Shown here piece by piece: positions 25,371 to 33,280 of a stretch of 64,000 bases of DNA. Numbering within the stretch: the stretch's first letter is position 1; each line of letters starts with the position of its first letter. The DNA is from Xanthobacteraceae bacterium (GTDB lineage Bacteria; Pseudomonadota; Alphaproteobacteria; Rhizobiales; Xanthobacteraceae). The notes below the pieces were generated by a model that was not told where the DNA came from, searched no databases, and worked only from the letters and a program-made list of their open reading frames with translations. The stretch is taken from contig JAQGJU010000068.1 in NCBI GenBank assembly GCA_028290465.1, positions 28,730 to 92,729 on the forward strand. The letters run 5' to 3'. The translations under genes were made by a program, and so were the position numbers.

Positions 25371-26516
25371 ATGCGGATCCTGATCGCGACCGACGCTTGG
25401 CACCCGCAGATCAATGGCGTGGTCCGCACCCTGACGGAACTGGCTCAGGCCGCCGAGCGTTTCGGCGTCTGCGTGCACTTCCTGACGCCGGAAGGCATTC
25501 CGAGCATCGGCCTGCCATCCTATCCGGACATCCGCCTGGCCTTGGCCAGCCCATCCTTGATCGCCCGCCGAATCGAGGCGATCCGGCCCGATGCCATCCA
25601 TATTGCGACCGAAGGTTCGATCGGCCTGCTGACGCGGCGCTACTGCCGGCGCCATGGGCGGCCGTTCACCACCAGCTTCCATACCCGCTTCGCCGACTAC
25701 ATCGCGGCCCGCTGGCCGGTGCCGCGAGACTGGGCCTGGGCGTTTCTGCGGCGCTTCCACAACGCCGGCAATGGCGTGATGGCGGCGACGCCGTCGCTCG
25801 CCGATGAGTTGAGCGGTCGCGGTTTTTGCAATGTGATGCTGTGGCCGCGCGGCGTCGACACCGGCCTGTTTTATCCAAGACCCAGCGGGCTTGGTCTGCC
25901 CGGACCTGTTTTTCTCACCGTCGGCCGGCTGTCGGTCGAGAAGAATTTGGACGCCTTCCTGGCGCTCGATCTGCCGGGCAGCAAGGTCGTGGTCGGCGAT
26001 GGGCCGACCCGCGAAGATCTGGCCCGGCGGTTTCCCGACGTCACGTTTCTTGGCGCGCGGCAGGGCGAAGATCTCGCGGCGATCTATGCGGCGGCCGACG
26101 TGTTCGTGTTTCCGAGCCGGACCGACACGTTCGGCTTGGTGCTACTCGAAGCTCTGGCGAGCGGCGTGCCGATTGCCGGCGTGCCGGCCGCGGCGACGCG
26201 CGACGTGATCGGCGATGCGCCGGTTGGTATTCTGGATGAGGATTTGCGTGCCGCCTGTCTCCAGGCGTTGACGCTGTCACGCGAGGCGTGTCTGGCGCAT
26301 GCCCGGACCATGAGCTGGGAGCACAGCGCGCGCGGCTTCGTGGCCAATATTCTGCGAGCAATCAGGGGCTGCGGGCGAAGGTACCGTTGGAGCCGACACG
26401 GCTCACGGGCGGTGCTGCGAACCCTGTTAGGCAGGGCGCCATGCTGCGCCGTTCGTAAGGGCGGGCGTTACAGCCGCACACCCTGGGTGGCGAACGCCTT
26501 GTCGGCCGGGACCTGA
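25371..26516 (+). CDS. GT4 family glycosyltransferase
   Basis: A 381-residue GT-B fold enzyme close to GDP-mannose-dependent alpha-mannosyltransferases. The N-terminal part has DAWHPQINGVVRTL and the donor half has FPSRTDTFGLVLLEALASG with the conserved Glu pair region. It probably acts on a lipid acceptor at the inner face of the membrane. The last 45 or so residues (after FVANILRAIRG) are basic and unlike the family, and overlap a convergent small gene by 49 bases. A shifted or lost stop codon could explain this tail. Pairing with the adjacent LPG-synthase-like gene suggests a shared role in membrane lipids. Confidence 0.87.
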   Translation: MRILIATDAWHPQINGVVRTLTELAQAAERFGVCVHFLTPEGIPSIGLPSYPDIRLALASPSLIARRIEAIRPDAIHIATEGSIGLLTRRYCRRHGRPFTTSFHTRFADYIAARWPVPRDWAWAFLRRFHNAGNGVMAATPSLADELSGRGFCNVMLWPRGVDTGLFYPRPSGLGLPGPVFLTVGRLSVEKNLDAFLALDLPGSKVVVGDGPTREDLARRFPDVTFLGARQGEDLAAIYAAADVFVFPSRTDTFGLVLLEALASGVPIAGVPAAATRDVIGDAPVGILDEDLRAACLQALTLSREACLAHARTMSWEHSARGFVANILRAIRGCGRRYRWSRHGSRAVLRTLLGRAPCCAVRKGGRYSRTPWVANALSAGT

Positions 26517-26590
26517 ATGCTGCTCAGCACATAGGCGGTTCCGACGGCGAGAACGAGCGCCGCGACGCAGGCGGCAACAAAGCTGTTCAT
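26468..26590 (-). CDS. Small 40-residue single-span membrane protein
   Basis: Reads MNSFVAACVAALVLAVGTAY in its first half, a single hydrophobic span, then a polar tail containing PADKAFATQGVRL. A strong ribosome site (AAGGAAGG on the minus strand, about 26599-26606) precedes the ATG at 26590. I recall similar small proteins in Bradyrhizobium relatives. It lies too close to neighbours to have been called by length alone. The function is unknown. Its end overlaps the tail of the GT4 gene. Confidence 0.6.
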   Translation of the reverse strand: MNSFVAACVAALVLAVGTAYVLSSIQVPADKAFATQGVRL

Positions 26591-26690
26591 GGCACTAAAC
26601 CTTCCTTAGGAACGGACTATATATATCGCAATAAACTGCATTTGCCATATCGGTGCACACGGCTGCGCGGTCACGCCACAGCATCGGCGT

Positions 26691-27320
26691 CTATAAGCCC
26701 TGATGCTGCAGTGCGATGCGCTCGGCGGCCACGGCGTCCTCCGGCGTATTCACGTTGAAGAAAGGATCGACCGGCGTATCCGGCCATTCGGCGAGGCCGA
26801 TGCCATGCCGCGCGGTCCATACCTCGATCTTGCGCAGGCCCTCGTCGACCACGGCGCGGCGCAGATTGTCGCGCAACGCCAGCGGCCAGATGCCGGCCAC
26901 CGGATGACGCCAGTCGCCGGAGCGGGCGCAAGCCAGCGGGGTACCGCCTTGGCGCCGCGCGGCGTGCAAACGCTCGACCAGATCCTCCGGCAGGAACGGG
27001 CAATCGCCCGGCACGCTGGCCACCCATTCGATGCCGGGGGCTTCCTGCGCCGCATAGTCCAGCCCGGCCAGGATTCCGGCCAGAGGCCCGGCGAAATCCG
27101 GCACGCTGTCGGCGACCACCGGCAGGCCGGTGTCGGCAAAGCGCGCCGGATCGCCATTGGCGTTGATGACGAGACCGACGGTCTGCGGCGCGAGGCACGC
27201 CAGGACGCGGTCCAGAATGGTGACGCCGGCGATCTCCAGCATCGCCTTGTCGCCGCCGCCCATGCGCCGCGCGAGGCCGCCGGCGAGGATGAGGCCGAGA
27301 GTTGGGGGGTAGTTGATCAT
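26691..27320 (-). CDS. mobA: Molybdenum cofactor guanylyltransferase
   Basis: A 209-residue nucleotidyltransferase. The N-terminus has LGLILAGGLARRMGGGDKAM, the G-rich GTP site of MobA with the catalytic Lys. SVPGDCPFLPEDLVERL follows mid-protein and NVNTPEDAVAAE near the end; both are family segments. It joins GMP to molybdopterin to make the bis-MGD cofactor used by FdhA. It lies 39 bases downstream of fdhD on the same strand, probably in one operon. Confidence 0.95.
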   Translation of the reverse strand: MINYPPTLGLILAGGLARRMGGGDKAMLEIAGVTILDRVLACLAPQTVGLVINANGDPARFADTGLPVVADSVPDFAGPLAGILAGLDYAAQEAPGIEWVASVPGDCPFLPEDLVERLHAARRQGGTPLACARSGDWRHPVAGIWPLALRDNLRRAVVDEGLRKIEVWTARHGIGLAEWPDTPVDPFFNVNTPEDAVAAERIALQHQGL

Positions 27321-27359
27321 GATGCGGTTCGCTTGAAATCTGTTTGCACCAAACGCACA

Positions 27360-28244
27360 TCAATCGTCATGCATCGCCGCCTTGCGCCGGTGCTTGCCGC
27401 TCTCGTCCTCGACCGATGCGAGATCCTGATCGAACACAATGCGATCCTCGCCGGCCAGCGCCACAAAGCGCTTGCCGCGCGCGCGGCCGATCAGCGTCAG
27501 ATTAGCCTTGCGGGCGAGATCGACGCCCCACGCCGTAAAGCCGGAGCGTGAGATCAGGATTGGGATGCCCATGCGCACGGTCTTGATCACCATCTCGGAG
27601 GTCAGGCGTCCGGTGGTGTAAAAAATCTTGTCGCCCGCCGGCACGTTGTTCTCGAACATCCAGCCGGCGATCTTGTCGACCGCGTTGTGGCGGCCGACAT
27701 CCTCCATATAGACCAGCGGCTGGTCTTCATGCGCCAGCACGCAGCCATGGATCGCGCCGGCCTCGAGATAGAGCGAGGGCGTGGTGTTGATCTTGTGGGT
27801 CAGCGCATAGAGCCACGAGGTGCGCAGTTGGGTGTTGGGCAGTGCGACGCCTTCCAGCGCCTCCATCAGGTCGCCGAACACCGTGCCCTGCGCGCAGCCC
27901 GAGGTCTGCACTTTCTTCTTCAGCTTCTTTTCGTAATTGGTCTTGCGCTTGGTGCGCACCACCACGACCGCCAGTTCCTCGTCGTAGTCGATGCCGGTGA
28001 CGGCGTCGTCGGGAAGCAGCATGTGTTGGTTTAGCAGGTAGCCGAGCGCCAGATATTCCGGATAGTCGCCGATGGTCATCGCGGTGACGATCTCCTGGCC
28101 GTTCAGGAAGATGGTCAGCGCGCGCTCGACCGTCACGGCGGTCTCGATCCGGGCCCCGGTGTGGTCGATGCCGGTGACGCGTTCGGTCAGCCGCTTGTCG
28201 AGCGGATCGGGGCGGATCAGGTAGCCGGCGAGAGGATCGATCAT
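27360..28244 (-). CDS. fdhD: FdhD sulfurtransferase for formate dehydrogenase
   Basis: A 294-residue FdhD. It carries LTIFLNGQEIVTAMTIGDYPEYLALGYL near the N-terminus, YMEDVGRHNAVDKIAGW, then FYTTGRLTSEMVIKT and PILISRSGFT, all family landmarks. E. coli FdhD uses two Cys in a CxxC motif to pass sulfur to the cofactor. Here the matching region is TSGCAQGTVFG with only one Cys, as in several alphaproteobacterial forms. It passes sulfur from a desulfurase to the bis-MGD of FdhA. It probably heads the fdhD-mobA transcript. Confidence 0.95.
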   Translation of the reverse strand: MIDPLAGYLIRPDPLDKRLTERVTGIDHTGARIETAVTVERALTIFLNGQEIVTAMTIGDYPEYLALGYLLNQHMLLPDDAVTGIDYDEELAVVVVRTKRKTNYEKKLKKKVQTSGCAQGTVFGDLMEALEGVALPNTQLRTSWLYALTHKINTTPSLYLEAGAIHGCVLAHEDQPLVYMEDVGRHNAVDKIAGWMFENNVPAGDKIFYTTGRLTSEMVIKTVRMGIPILISRSGFTAWGVDLARKANLTLIGRARGKRFVALAGEDRIVFDQDLASVEDESGKHRRKAAMHDD

Positions 28245-28395
28245 GCGGGCAATATATAGGCCTGGGTGTCGTCCGCCAGCGTGCGTGACACCGAGGCCGC
28301 GCGGAGTCTGCGAGAGGCGTGGTCACTGACGCGGAACTCCCTGGGGGGCCGGTCCATGTAGCCGATCGGATTCAACATGAGAATGTCCCGCAATG

Positions 28396-28412
28396 CGGTA
28401 CACTAAGTACCG
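28396..28412. promoter_or_regulatory. Palindrome upstream of a tctC gene, candidate operator
   Basis: CGGTAC-N5-GTACCG is a perfect 6+6 inverted repeat 78 bases before the start of the TctC gene at 28490. It sits in the divergent 245-base gap with fdhD. Size and spacing fit a dimeric regulator of the GntR or IclR kind. No such regulator lies close by, so the match is only structural. Confidence 0.45.
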
Positions 28413-28489
28413 TATGGTGATTGGATTCTATATGCTGAAGCGATAAAAGAAGAGTAACGACGCACAAAAGCAATCAGGGAGGACTTGGA

Positions 28490-29476
28490 ATGTTGCACAA
28501 GACGCTTATCGCGCTCGGCGCCGCGCTGGTCGCGCAGATGTTGCCCGCGCAGGCGCAAGCCCAGTCTCAAGAATGGCCGCAGCGGCCTGTGACCATGATC
28601 GTGTCGCAGTCGGCCGGCGCCAGCCCCGACGTCATGGCGCGCCTGCTCGCCGACCGTCTGACCAAATCGCTCGGCCAGAGCGTCATCGTCGAAAACAAGC
28701 CGGGCGGCGGCAACGTCATCGGAACCAATGCGGCGGCGCGCGCAACGCCGGACGGCTATACGCTGTTCTTCGCAACGTCAGCCGCGCTGGTCACCAATCC
28801 CTACATGATGAAAAACCTGCCGTATAATTCAGCCAAGGACTTCGCACCCATCGCGCTGGTGACGCGGAGCAACCAGCTCATCGTGGTGCATCCGGACGTT
28901 CCGGCGAAGACGCTGCCGGAATTGATTGCGCTGGAAAAGAAGTCGCCGGGCAAGTTTTCGCTTTCGGTCGACGGGCCGCGCAGTCTGGCCGGCGTCACCG
29001 GTCAGGCGCTGAACAAACATGCCGGCACGCAGTTCGTGCTGATCCCCTCGACCAATCCGAATGCCGGCGTGCAGGACGTGATGACCGGTCGCACCCAGGT
29101 GGGCGTGTTCTCGGTGTCGATCGTCGAGTCGCTGGTAAAAACCGGTTCGCTGCGCGCCGTCGCGGTCGCGTCGGACAGGCGCATCGAGTCGCTGCCGGAC
29201 GTGCAGGCCGCCGCCGACACGCTGCCGGGCTTCGACTTCAACGGCTGGTTCATGCTGATGGCGCCGGCCGGAACGTCCGCCGATATCGTCAAGAAGCTGA
29301 ACGCGGCGGTCGATGCCGCCACCAAGGATCCGCAGATGAAGGAACTGGCCGTGAAGCTGGGCTTCGATCTTGATCCGAAAGGCGTCGGCTCGCCGCAGGA
29401 CGCGGCGTCGTTCCTGAAGGTGCAACTCGGGCTGTGGGAAAAGACCACGAAGGATCTCGGCATCGAGCCGAACTGA
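28490..29476 (+). CDS. TctC/Bug-type tripartite tricarboxylate transporter binding protein
   Basis: A 328-residue secreted binding protein with a signal peptide ending QAQAQS. Family elements are WPQRPVTMIVSQSAGASPD, ENKPGGGNVIGTNA and DGYTLFFA, with PDVQAAADTLPGF towards the end. The opening VSQSAGAS differs from the usual VPFxAGG(P/S), which may mark a different ligand class. GGAGG at about 28479-28483 precedes the ATG. A clear terminator follows at 29497-29530, so it is a single-gene unit. Confidence 0.92.
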   Translation: MLHKTLIALGAALVAQMLPAQAQAQSQEWPQRPVTMIVSQSAGASPDVMARLLADRLTKSLGQSVIVENKPGGGNVIGTNAAARATPDGYTLFFATSAALVTNPYMMKNLPYNSAKDFAPIALVTRSNQLIVVHPDVPAKTLPELIALEKKSPGKFSLSVDGPRSLAGVTGQALNKHAGTQFVLIPSTNPNAGVQDVMTGRTQVGVFSVSIVESLVKTGSLRAVAVASDRRIESLPDVQAAADTLPGFDFNGWFMLMAPAGTSADIVKKLNAAVDAATKDPQMKELAVKLGFDLDPKGVGSPQDAASFLKVQLGLWEKTTKDLGIEPN

Positions 29477-29496
29477 GCTGACTTCGATTTAAAAAT

Positions 29497-29530
29497 CGCC
29501 GGCGAGCCTTGCGGGCCCGCCGGCTTTTTT
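29497..29530 (+). terminator. Rho-independent terminator
   Basis: GCCGGCG (29498-29504) pairs with CGCCGGC (29518-29524), with inner GCC/GGC pairing, then six T (29525-29530). It lies 21 bases after the tctC stop, with A residues on the 5' side that may serve the convergent amidase gene too. Confidence 0.88.
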
Positions 29531-29542
29531 GTGCCGCGTGCG

Positions 29543-31864
29543 CTACTGCCGCATCGGCAGCGGCCCGAACGCCGGCGGCGGAATGCGCCGCTTCGACGCG
29601 GCCTCATAGGCCGAGGCGATCTTCAACAGCACGTCCTCGCGGCCGGGTTCGGCGCGGAACACCAGCGAGAACGGCAGGCCGGGCTCGGCAAGCGTGGTCG
29701 GCGTGAACGACGGCGTTGCGTCATAGCGCTTGCGGTCGGCGCTAAGCGCGAACACCGGATCATACGCGATGGTGACGTAGCCGGCCGGGATCAGCATTTC
29801 AGTCAGGCCGGCGTTCGGGCCGTTGAATGATTCCGGCCGCAGGTTCTGCCAATAGGGCTGACCGGCATGGCCGATCTTGCCCGGCGGATACGGCGTATGC
29901 AGCCGCACCAGCGCGTCCAGTTTGTTTTCCAGGATCACCATCATGTCGACCCGGCGCAGCATCTCGCGCAGCATGATGCGCTCGTTGACGCCCTGGCGCT
30001 GATCGAGAGGATTGCGCATGTCGGTGACTTCTTCCCAGTTCTTGAAGCCGGAGCGCTGGTCGTCGCCCCAGAATTTCGAGCGCGCATTCAGGCTGGGGAA
30101 GTCAACTAAAGTTTCGCGGAAGCCCTTCGCCTTCCAGTCGGCGGCGCGGCGCGTCAGATATTGCGGAATGTGGAAGCGAAAGCCCATCGCCAGCTCCTGG
30201 TGCTGGATGGTAGCGATGTCGAGATTCGACGGCGGTGCGATCCGCCCTTCGGCCAGTTCGACGAAGTAGTCGATCGGCTGCATCTTGCCGGTGCCGAAGA
30301 ATTTTCCTGGCATGAACTCGGTTGGCACGATGGCGGCGGCGAAGTCCTTGAACACCGGCGTGTCGTCGGCGCCAAGACGAAACAGCAACTCCGGCATGAA
30401 TACCGGCACCAGTCGGGCCAGCGCGCGCCGGAAATCGGTCTTCATGGTCTCGAGGTCGGGATCATTCTGCCACAACGGATCGCTGGACTCGACCAGCGTC
30501 GCGCCGAGCTTGCCGCCGAGCACGGTCTTGATCTCACGCGCGGCCGCGACGGAGATCGGCTCCTCGGTCTTCGAGCCTTTCGGATACACCATCGACTCGC
30601 GGATGACACCGATCCGCATGCCTGGCAACGAATCCGGCGCGGTCGCGTGGCTGGCGTAGGGCGTGCTCAACACCGACGAACGGGGAACCGTGGTGAAAGG
30701 ATCGCGCGGATCGTAATAGCCTTCGACCGGGTCTTTCAGCGCGTCCAGCACCTTGGCGCAGTCCAGAATAGTGCGGGCGTGAATGCCGCTGCGGTCGACA
30801 TAGATGTCGGCGCCGATCGCGCCACCGTCAAAACCGAGCATCGCCTTGTGCGGCAGGATCAGCGCGACCGCATTGTGGTTGGACGGCCCGCGGCACGAGG
30901 CGCGGGTTTCTTCGCCCAGACTCGCCATTACTAAATTCGTGCTGACCGACAGTGCCGAGCCCGAACTCGAGCCGAGCGAGGCCGAGCGCGTGGTGTCGTA
31001 GGGATTCGACGGATTGCCGCCCCAGGTGCTGCGCTGATAGCCGAGCGTCGAGGGCAGCACCTTGTCGGGCGCATGCCGGCCGCCGGGATCGCCGGCACGG
31101 CCGTTGTATTCGGTGTTGACCGCCTTGGCGAAGATGATCGCGCCCTTGTTGCGCAACTGCTCGACCAGCACATGATCGCGCGCCGGAGCGTCGATGTCAT
31201 AAGCCGCGTCGCCGCCGCCGGTCGAGCGCATGTCCTTGGTGTCGAATGGGTCCTTGAACGAGAACACCACGCCGTACATCGGCATCGCGTCAAGATCGGG
31301 GTTGCGCCCGAACATCGCGTCGAGTTCGGCGGCGCGTTCCAGCGCATCGGGCTGCTGGCGGAAGAATTCGCACACCGGCGGCGCGCCGGGCGGCAGTGGG
31401 CCTTTGGACGAATGCCTGTCGAATTCGCCCTTGCAGGTGACCGAGCGCTCGCCCCGGATGTTGAGCGTCGCCAGTGCGTTGACCTGGCCGGCGTCGGGCA
31501 GGCCGACGATCATGCCGAACTGCTGTTGTACGGTGGGGTCGGACGCGGTCGCTTCCATGCGGCCGTATTCGAGCGGCGGACCTTGATACTGGTCGAGGTC
31601 GGGCAGCAGCGTCGACGCCTTCACGGTGTCGGTCGGAAATTGTATTGGCGCGGTCGCGCGCACCGTACCGGGTGCCTTTGCGACCGGTGCGCCATCCGGT
31701 GTCACCAGCGCGCTGGCGACGCCGTTGAAGGCACGGCAGCGGTCGATGTAGTGCTGCACGACGGCGACGCAACTGGTCTCGCCCTTGCGGATCGCGGCGT
31801 GCAATTCGTCGATGGTGGCTTCTTCGAGCCGGAATGTGTGCTGTGCACGGCGCTGATCGGTCAC
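29543..31864 (-). CDS. Amidase signature-family enzyme
   Basis: A 773-residue protein read from GTG 31864, which has AAGGAGG at the right spacing; the open frame extends upstream to 32077 without support. The Ser-Ser-Lys amidase core is visible: the Lys lies in FSFKDPFDTKDMRSTGG, and the Gly/Ser-rich loop is SLGSSSGSALSVSTN with a later EETRASCRGPS region. The loop differs in detail from the common GGSSGGS form. The protein is about 270 residues longer than usual amidases; residues about 50-160 and the C-terminal quarter are extra. It hydrolyses an amide bond, but the substrate is unknown. No signal peptide is seen. Confidence 0.85.
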   Translation of the reverse strand: MTDQRRAQHTFRLEEATIDELHAAIRKGETSCVAVVQHYIDRCRAFNGVASALVTPDGAPVAKAPGTVRATAPIQFPTDTVKASTLLPDLDQYQGPPLEYGRMEATASDPTVQQQFGMIVGLPDAGQVNALATLNIRGERSVTCKGEFDRHSSKGPLPPGAPPVCEFFRQQPDALERAAELDAMFGRNPDLDAMPMYGVVFSFKDPFDTKDMRSTGGGDAAYDIDAPARDHVLVEQLRNKGAIIFAKAVNTEYNGRAGDPGGRHAPDKVLPSTLGYQRSTWGGNPSNPYDTTRSASLGSSSGSALSVSTNLVMASLGEETRASCRGPSNHNAVALILPHKAMLGFDGGAIGADIYVDRSGIHARTILDCAKVLDALKDPVEGYYDPRDPFTTVPRSSVLSTPYASHATAPDSLPGMRIGVIRESMVYPKGSKTEEPISVAAAREIKTVLGGKLGATLVESSDPLWQNDPDLETMKTDFRRALARLVPVFMPELLFRLGADDTPVFKDFAAAIVPTEFMPGKFFGTGKMQPIDYFVELAEGRIAPPSNLDIATIQHQELAMGFRFHIPQYLTRRAADWKAKGFRETLVDFPSLNARSKFWGDDQRSGFKNWEEVTDMRNPLDQRQGVNERIMLREMLRRVDMMVILENKLDALVRLHTPYPPGKIGHAGQPYWQNLRPESFNGPNAGLTEMLIPAGYVTIAYDPVFALSADRKRYDATPSFTPTTLAEPGLPFSLVFRAEPGREDVLLKIASAYEAASKRRIPPPAFGPLPMRQ

Positions 31865-32046
31865 GTCGCCTCCTTGTATGGTTGCCCACATCGCATGTGA
31901 GCGTGCCTGTGTGTCCAGGCTTGAACGCCTATTGTATCGCCCATGCACTCTGCCGACGTCAAACCAGAACGCGATCGCATCGGCAGCAAACAGCAAAAGG
32001 GCGCGCTTTTGGCGCGCCCTTCGGCCGAAGTTCGATATGGCGAAAC

Positions 32047-32164
32047 CTAGAGCGTTTTCAAGCAAAGTGGAATCCACTTTGCGTGAAGAAAACGCGTCTT
32101 TCTAAATATTTAAGAGCGCGTCCGGACGCAAAACCGGCATCGACTTTTGCTGGACGCGCTCTAG
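32047..32164. repeat. Intergenic repeat element with CTAGAGCG ends
   Basis: The element begins CTAGAGCG (32047-32054) and ends CGCTCTAG (32157-32164), an exact inverted pair. Inside is a long hairpin around AAAGTGGAATCCACTTT with AAAACGC-type arms, and a second part around AAAACCGG. Similar AGAGCG-bounded elements are very common in alphaproteobacterial intergenic DNA (general knowledge). The stop codon of the next minus-strand gene (32161-32163) lies inside its end. Confidence 0.7.
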
Positions 32165-32577
32165 ATGAACGCTGCGTATGCGCCGAGCCCGATCTGCTGC
32201 GCCAGTCCCTGCGCCACCTTTTTCTGATCGGCAGATAGCGTTCGAATCAGCGGCATCGCTACCGCCGCGATCCGGTTCATATTGGTATTGTTGAGTGCAA
32301 TCGCGACCACGCGGTGGCTGATCGGTTGCGCCACATCGGAGATTTGCTGGGCCTGCTCGCGCGCGATGGTGACCAGCGTACTCTCAACGGCCGCCCATGA
32401 GGCGTGCTGTTCGGGCGTGAGTTTCAGCGCGCTCTTGATGCGCGCGATATTAATTTCAGTCCGTGCGCCGGTGACGGCCGTCTTTGTCGTATCGACCTCG
32501 GCCGCCCGCGCGGTGACCGGAAGTTGCGTTGTCGCAATAGCCAATAGTGCAAGCGCGGCGGTGAGCCGTCCCCTCAT
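32161..32577 (-). CDS. Secreted Spy/CpxP-like protein
   Basis: A 138-residue protein from ATG 32577, which follows GGAGGAA on the minus strand; a more upstream in-frame start at 32616 is less likely. The signal peptide ends near TARAAEV. The mature part is helical with IKSALKLTPEQHASWAAVE, close to the LTxxQ motif region of Spy/CpxP-type periplasmic helical proteins. Such proteins act as chaperones or stress sensors. The match is structural and weak in sequence. Its end lies in the repeat element at 32047-32164. Confidence 0.6.
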   Translation of the reverse strand: MRGRLTAALALLAIATTQLPVTARAAEVDTTKTAVTGARTEINIARIKSALKLTPEQHASWAAVESTLVTIAREQAQQISDVAQPISHRVVAIALNNTNMNRIAAVAMPLIRTLSADQKKVAQGLAQQIGLGAYAAFI

Positions 32578-32844
32578 GAGTTCCTCCGATGTGTTGACCA
32601 GAAATATATAGTGCACAACCGTGAGGGTGGCTGGTCGAAACTGCGGATAAATTGTGATTTCGCACTCTTTGCGATGTTTTTCATTGAGTTGCGGACAAAG
32701 CGTCTGCCCTTTGGAACCTTATTGGCCTTCGATTTCAATATAATACCGTTTACCTCCGTCATCATATGATCAGTCATCATGTGATTTGATTACCGACCAC
32801 TAAGATGCCGCACGAGCGGTGGCCGGAAACGGCCTAGTGTCCCG
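32578..32844. other. A/T-richer intergenic stretch
   Basis: It holds the promoter side of the Spy-like gene and a stretch richer in A and T than its surroundings (about 32690-32800), with a TCATCATATGATCAGTCATCATGTGA run of inverted and direct ATGA pieces split around 32758-32782. No gene is supported. Confidence 0.4.
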
Positions 32845-33107
32845 ATTCCGAAGTTCGCCACCTTGCGGCAGCTTGAGGTCTATTCCTGGCAGGCCGCCGC
32901 CGCGCCCATGGGACTGGCGCCGGACGTGCGGGCGAAGCTCGAAGCCGAATTGATCGCGTCGGCCAAGAGCTCGGACGTCGTGGCGCGGTTCGACGATATC
33001 GGTTTTGAAGGGTGGCCAGCAACGGCGTCGAATTCGGAAAATTTCTCGAAGCTGAGATCGCGCGATGGAAGACGGTCATCGAGGTCGGGAATATCTCGGC
33101 GAATTAG
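32845..33107 (+). pseudogene. Decayed 3' end of a TctC binding protein gene
   Basis: Two frames together give the C-terminal quarter of a Bug-type binding protein. The first part reads LEVYSWQAAAAPMGLAPDV with KLEAELIASAKSSDVVARFDD following. After a frame change near 33010 the text continues VASNGVEFGKFLEAEIARW and ends with TAG at 33105-33107. The 5' three quarters are missing, with no start. It adds to the many tctC copies in this region and shows past loss. Confidence 0.75.
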
Positions 33108-33142
33108 CGAAGTATCGAATGAAGATGCCGCAAATGCTGCGC

Positions 33143-33270
33143 GCTCCCAGTCCCATTGGGGAGAGGGTTGGCGTGAGGGGGTCTAGGACTCTCGATAGGC
33201 AATCCCCCCTCACCCGACTTGCTCGCGCATAGCGCTCGCAAGTCGACCTCTCCCCACAGGGGAGAGGTGA
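33143..33270. repeat. Inverted-repeat element, left copy beside LVIVD gene
   Basis: It contains a 38-base core (33178-33215) that is the reverse complement of 34720-34756 but for one extra C. Flanking it are CCCCATTGGGGAGAGG-type hairpins and a CTTGCTCGCG...CGCTCGCAAG-like palindrome. It fills the gap between the tctC remnant and the LVIVD gene. Confidence 0.75.
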
Positions 33271-33280
33271 AGAAGAGAGC

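Noticed and set aside
31865..32077. Upstream extension of the amidase frame
   Set aside because: A ribosome site (AAGGAGG) and a GTG mark the start at 31864. The extension runs into a repeat element.
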